The notes beneath the pieces are model-generated. The model saw nothing but the letters and a program-made list of their open reading frames with translations. It did no database searches and was not told the origin of the DNA. Below, one piece after another: positions 5,864-6,317 of a stretch of 6,317 bases of DNA. The translations under genes were made by a program, and so were the position numbers. Source of the DNA: an uncultured Prevotella sp. Its GTDB lineage: Bacteria; Bacteroidota; Bacteroidia; Bacteroidales; Bacteroidaceae. Every line of letters begins with the position of its first letter. The first letter of the stretch is position 1. Location of the stretch: contig OMVH01000001.1 of the NCBI GenBank assembly GCA_900314365.1, positions 1 through 6,317 on the forward strand, in the 5' to 3' direction.

Positions 5864-6317
5864 ATGCGTATGTATAGACAACAGCTAAAGATCGGCTCAA
5901 GCTTAGCATACCCCCCCCGCCTTCTGTCACTGGCGAGGACTGTTCTGCTATGCACAGCCATGATCATGACGACGACAGCCTTTGCTGTCCCCACACACAG
6001 CGAGGTTCCCTCCATCAATAAGGAGGAGACCCATTCCATTTCCGGAACTGTGACCGATGGTGTCACCAACGAGCCCCTTATTGGTGTCACCATCCGAATC
6101 AAAGGCACTACCAAGGGTGGTGCCGTGACCGATGTGGACGGACACTACCGCCTCACAGGAGTCACCTCTAAGTCGGTGATAGAATTCTCCTACATCGGCT
6201 ACAAGACCAAGACCGTCAGCGTGGGTGATGTCGCCGTGCTCGACGTGCAATTGGTATCTACTGACAACCAGCTCGGCGAAGTTGTGGTCGTCGGTGCCGG
6301 TACACAGAAGAAAATCT
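5864..6317 (+). CDS. SusC-type TonB-dependent outer-membrane transporter, N-terminal part (cut by window edge)
   Basis: The frame stays open to the last base, giving 151 residues of a protein that is normally about 1,000 long. Order of parts: a basic N-terminal extension (1-24), a hydrophobic signal segment (about 25-41) with probable cleavage after TAFA (41), a carboxypeptidase-D-regulatory-like domain (about 58-131: ISGTVTDGVTNEPLIGVTI, then FSYIGYKT) and the junction LGEVVVVGAGTQKK (137-150), which marks the start of the plug of SusC/RagA-family proteins. There is no N-terminal STN signalling domain. The family imports oligosaccharides or peptides through the outer membrane with a SusD lipoprotein, usually encoded just downstream and here out of view. 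ATG 5864 is chosen; ATG 5870 is an in-frame alternative, while ATG 5960 would lose most of the signal segment. A run of eight C lies at 5911-5918. Confidence 0.92.
   Translation, partial: MRMYRQQLKIGSSLAYPPRLLSLARTVLLCTAMIMTTTAFAVPTHSEVPSINKEETHSISGTVTDGVTNEPLIGVTIRIKGTTKGGAVTDVDGHYRLTGVTSKSVIEFSYIGYKTKTVSVGDVAVLDVQLVSTDNQLGEVVVVGAGTQKKI
5911..5918 (+). repeat. Run of eight C inside the SusC-like coding sequence
   Basis: The mononucleotide run encodes the end of Tyr16 and Pro17-Pro18, just before the hydrophobic signal segment. Loss or gain of one C would shift the frame before export and remove the whole transporter. It may be a slippage-prone site or only a difficult sequencing spot; as given, the frame is intact. 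Confidence 0.6.

Overview
The window looks like a chromosomal segment from a member of the Bacteroidota, most likely Bacteroidales and plausibly Prevotella-like (inference). Three things support this. Several genes are preceded by the TTTG / TAnnTTTG promoter typical of the phylum and lack clear Shine-Dalgarno sequences. The last gene is the N-terminus of a SusC-type TonB-dependent transporter. The coding DNA is GC-rich, with GCC, CTC and ATC codons dominating, while the gene-to-gene spaces are much richer in AT.

Layout. Bases 1-345 hold no convincing gene. They contain a repeat cluster: a MITE-like element (about 174-334) with a 30-base perfect inverted repeat in its ends, an imperfect 44-base tandem duplication inside it, and a decayed copy of one end near the window start. 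Bases 346-657 are AT-rich and largely featureless, followed by a -7 promoter box. Four genes on the + strand follow: a secreted SagB/ThcOx-type nitroreductase-like protein (696-1331), a cytoplasmic esterase-D-like alpha/beta hydrolase (1396-2076), a secreted purple-acid-phosphatase-like metallophosphoesterase (2209-3411) and a secreted six-hairpin glycosidase-like enzyme (3514-5496). A well-formed promoter lies before the phosphoesterase. A hairpin without a T-tract lies between phosphoesterase and glycosidase. A strong intrinsic terminator (5518-5568) closes the set.

After an AT-rich gap with a near-perfect promoter (5713-5744), the SusC-like gene starts at 5864 and runs off the right edge. 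Its leader carries a possible 22-codon upstream ORF whose stop overlaps the SusC start (TAATG), and the gene has a run of eight C residues just before its signal peptide.

How the genes may work together (inference): the phosphoesterase and glycosidase form a likely two-gene export unit, because no promoter is visible before the glycosidase. With the neighbouring SusC-like transporter they suggest a small glycan or phospho-glycan use locus. The nitroreductase and esterase have no obvious link to that role. No defence system, CRISPR array, tRNA or rRNA is seen.
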